This document shows positions 61,938 to 64,000 of a stretch of 64,000 nucleotides of DNA, one piece after another. Positions within the stretch are counted from its first letter, which is position 1. Each line of letters begins with the position of its first letter. Source of the stretch: Lachnospiraceae bacterium C1.1 (lineage in GTDB: Bacteria > Bacillota > Clostridia > Lachnospirales > Lachnospiraceae); the NCBI GenBank assembly GCA_030434875.1, contig JAUISW010000001.1, positions 62,001 to 126,000 of the forward strand, read 5' to 3'. Below the pieces are notes generated by a model that was not told the DNA's origin, did no database searches, and worked only from the letters and a program-made list of their open reading frames with translations. A program made the position numbers and the translations under genes.

Positions 61938-63440
61938 ATGGAAAACATTATACGCTATTTTATGTATGACTGCATCAAAAATCTTTTCAACACCAAACTC
62001 AATCTTTACAAAGATACAACTGACCTGGCATACTTTGTATTAAACGTGCAGGAAGAAGTCCAGGAGCTTGGAAGACGGTTCATACAGGATACTCTGCAGG
62101 AAATGAACCAGCTGATTAAGGATATGCCTGAGCGCAAAAACAACTGGTATGTTGAGCATAAAGGAGATTCCAAAAAGATCCTTACGTCATTAGGAGAGGT
62201 CATTGTAAACAAGACCCTTTATACATCAAAATTTGAAACAGATGAAAACGGGAAATATCTGGAATGCTATCTTTTGGATAAGGTTCTCGGGCTGAGTCCA
62301 AATCAAGCCATGACAGAAGATGTCACAGCAAAAATATACAAAGAAGCAGCGCTCACCTCGTATCAAAAAGCAGGTGAGGAAGCAACTGCCAGAGAAGGTG
62401 TTACAAAAGCTGCAGTAAAAAATATACTGCACAGTACACGCTTTCCGAAAAACTTCCAGATACCGGAGCAAAAGCGTATAGTAGAATACCTCTATATTGA
62501 TGCAGACGAAGACCATTATCATCTTCAGTTCCAGTCCAGTCGGGGAGACCTGAAATATAATTCTGTTGGAAGAAAACTGAACGGTGCAATCAATAAGATC
62601 ATATATGTATTTGAGGGTATAGAGCCTGTTAGTCCTAAAAGCAAACGGAATCATTTAATAAATACCCACTATTTCTGTCGTGGCAGTGAAGAGGATAATA
62701 AGCAGCTCTGGAAAGAGGTATTTGATTACATAGAAAACAAGTATGATACAAGTGCAATAAAGAAAATATATGTCAACTCTGATGGAGGAACATGGATCAA
62801 GTCAGGTTACAGAGGGCTTGCGGATGTTACATTTGTTCTTGATGAATTCCATATATCAAAGTACGTTAGCAAACTTATTCAGCATACAAAAGATTCTGAA
62901 GATGATGCAAGATCAGAAGTAATGGCAGCCATACGGGATGGAAAAAAATCTGATTTCTTTGAGGTAGTAGAAAAGCTTAAAAACTGTACCACTTCGGAAG
63001 CAGTAGTTCAGAGGATTGATTCTGCAGCGTCATATATTTCTTCAAACTGGACTGCGGCAAAGTACCGGTTAAAAAAATCAGAAGGAGTTGTAGCCTGCAG
63101 TGCAGAGGGACATGTCTGCCATGTACTGTCCAAGAGGATGAGTACGTTGCCGATGGGATGGTGCAGGTTAGGCGGATCCAAGATGGCTCGCTTGCGTGAG
63201 TATTATTATAATGGTGGAGATATGCTGGAACTGGCAAGGTTTCAGAGGAAAGAAATCCCCATGGCTGCAGGAGCCGAAGAAGTAGTTCTTAGTGCACGGG
63301 CAATGCTAAATTCAGAGCGAACTGACAGGAGTAAATCACTGATCGAATATGGCAAATATGCTGAAAGTATCCGCTCAAGTATATCAGTACAAAGCAGTAA
63401 AAGACTAAGTTTCCAACTTAATGGCAAATTGAAATTTTGA
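61938..63440 (+). CDS. ISLre2-family transposase
   Basis: The product has 500 residues from ATG 61938, with AAGGAGG upstream; an in-frame ATG at 61890 lies inside the hairpin leader. Typical ISLre2 transposase: MENIIRYFMYDCIKNLF start, ELGRRFIQDTLQEMNQLI, YLYIDADEDHYHLQ with the first acidic residue, KKIYVNSDGGTWIKSGY with the second Asp, VLDEFHISKYV, and ACSAEGHVCHVLSKRMSTLP with the Glu. Full length with no frameshift. The ends are not certain, but a 12-bp inverted repeat (63585-63596, 63654-63665) lies about 150 bp beyond the stop. Confidence 0.88.
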   Translation: MENIIRYFMYDCIKNLFNTKLNLYKDTTDLAYFVLNVQEEVQELGRRFIQDTLQEMNQLIKDMPERKNNWYVEHKGDSKKILTSLGEVIVNKTLYTSKFETDENGKYLECYLLDKVLGLSPNQAMTEDVTAKIYKEAALTSYQKAGEEATAREGVTKAAVKNILHSTRFPKNFQIPEQKRIVEYLYIDADEDHYHLQFQSSRGDLKYNSVGRKLNGAINKIIYVFEGIEPVSPKSKRNHLINTHYFCRGSEEDNKQLWKEVFDYIENKYDTSAIKKIYVNSDGGTWIKSGYRGLADVTFVLDEFHISKYVSKLIQHTKDSEDDARSEVMAAIRDGKKSDFFEVVEKLKNCTTSEAVVQRIDSAASYISSNWTAAKYRLKKSEGVVACSAEGHVCHVLSKRMSTLPMGWCRLGGSKMARLREYYYNGGDMLELARFQRKEIPMAAGAEEVVLSARAMLNSERTDRSKSLIEYGKYAESIRSSISVQSSKRLSFQLNGKLKF

Positions 63441-64000
63441 TAGTGATAGTTTGAGCTATTTGAGCCAGGGATGATCGTCACGTATCAGCAAAATATAGTG
63501 CCAGGTGAGGTATGAAAACATGATCCATGGAAAAGTCTCAGATGAACCTTGAAATGAAAAACTGAAGATGTAGGTTTAACATTGCAGAGCCACTTTTCGC
63601 CCACCCCGTTTACTTTTGATGGTAAGCGAAATGCAACTGCCCCACCCCAGCTCAAAGTGGCTCTGTGGATGTGACAGCACTTGTACTGTATATGTCGTTG
63701 CCGAATTTCCTAAGGCTTAAGACAGCTTCATGGAATTTTTATCTATTTTGACTTCCTTAAAATCAAGGTTTTAGAACTAAAGACATGCGGTAAAGGTTAC
63801 ATTACCCTTCAAAACTGCGAGGGCTTATTTATTGAACCCTGAAATAGAAAAAGCCAGGGGAAAGGTGGAACGTATCCAAAAGAAACATCATTTGAACCCG
63901 CCCGGCGAAATCAGCTTTTTACGCAGACTTGTGCCACAGGCGAAGAGCTCTTAGTCTTGAACGAATCGCCTGTGGCACTATGTCGGAGTTAAAGCGGAGT
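63441..64000. other. Region after the ISLre2 transposase
   Basis: No convincing gene. CAGAGCCACTTT (63585-63596) and AAAGTGGCTCTG (63654-63665) enclose two CCACCCC direct repeats and may belong to the IS right end. At the window edge, GTGCCACAGGCGA (63931-63943) and TCGCCTGTGGCAC (63966-63978) form a perfect 13-bp stem with a 22-base loop. Confidence 0.45.

Noticed and set aside
63931..63978. 13-bp stem at the window edge, considered as an attachment or IS end
   Set aside because: The context is cut by the window edge, so it cannot be assigned to any element; left as a bare inverted repeat.

Overview
The window looks like a chromosome segment of a low-GC Gram-positive anaerobe of the class Clostridia, most likely a gut or rumen Lachnospiraceae (Butyrivibrio/Pseudobutyrivibrio-like). 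This rests on the gene content and order (mraZ-rsmH-ftsL-pbp-mraY-ftsW-ftsQ-ftsZ-nrdR; pyrH-frr-uppS-cdsA-dxr-rseP), a DUF5688 protein, NADP-type glutamate dehydrogenase, an ISLre2 transposase, RIT and IS91-type elements, and strong AGGAGG ribosome sites with sigma-A promoters of 17-bp spacing. The genus is inference.

Left third (1-23,225): a tandem array of integrative elements stacked against the 5' end of ychF. A 16-bp core, ATGAAACTAGGAATCG or a one-base variant, occurs five times in the same orientation (575, 2941, 6330, 15330, 23210). The last copy is the start of ychF itself. Short TGG-type direct repeats, which look like integrase arm sites, flank the cores at fixed distances: 61 bp on the right side (three of three detected), and 131, 131, 119 and 119 bp on the left side. 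The cores delimit four complete elements (E1-E4) and the right end of a fifth (E0). E4 carries the only integrase of the expected type, with its stop codon 25 bp from the right arm sites. E1, E2 and E4 carry AbiE-type (type IV) toxin-antitoxin modules, four in all. All four antitoxins are intact, but three of the four toxins are broken: one by an IS200/IS605 remnant, one by frameshift and truncation, and one by a three-recombinase RIT element inserted in its GGTS active-site motif. E3 carries an IS91-type element, three intramembrane protease genes, an M20 peptidase, a flavodoxin-fold oxidoreductase, and decayed M13 peptidase and aldo/keto reductase genes.

Centre (23,210-37,311): core genome. 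ychF and lgt, then a division/wall cluster from mraZ to ftsZ in which the usual mur genes are absent, then nrdR, a YqeG phosphatase, efp, a DUF5688 protein and tRNA-Arg(CCG).

Right-centre (37,450-49,310): an SH3-domain membrane protein, glutamate dehydrogenase, a complete oligopeptide ABC transporter (oppBCDF-A) behind a promoter and a leader terminator, and a FIST-domain sensor coupled to a soluble chemoreceptor. Together these suggest peptide and amino-acid uptake, nitrogen assimilation and chemotaxis.

Next (49,500-56,780): an unusual tRNA-Leu with anticodon AAG, a duplicated 63-bp GC-rich repeat, a bactofilin, the pyrH-frr-uppS-cdsA-dxr-rseP operon and a zinc-ribbon/lectin-fold membrane protein. 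The right edge is an AT-rich island (an SGNH-fold protein, a membrane Ser/Thr kinase and a secreted Ig-like protein) between two copies of a roughly 200-bp palindromic repeat, followed by an ISLre2 element whose ribosome site can be hidden in a hairpin.

All homology calls are from reading the translated sequence; no database search was run.
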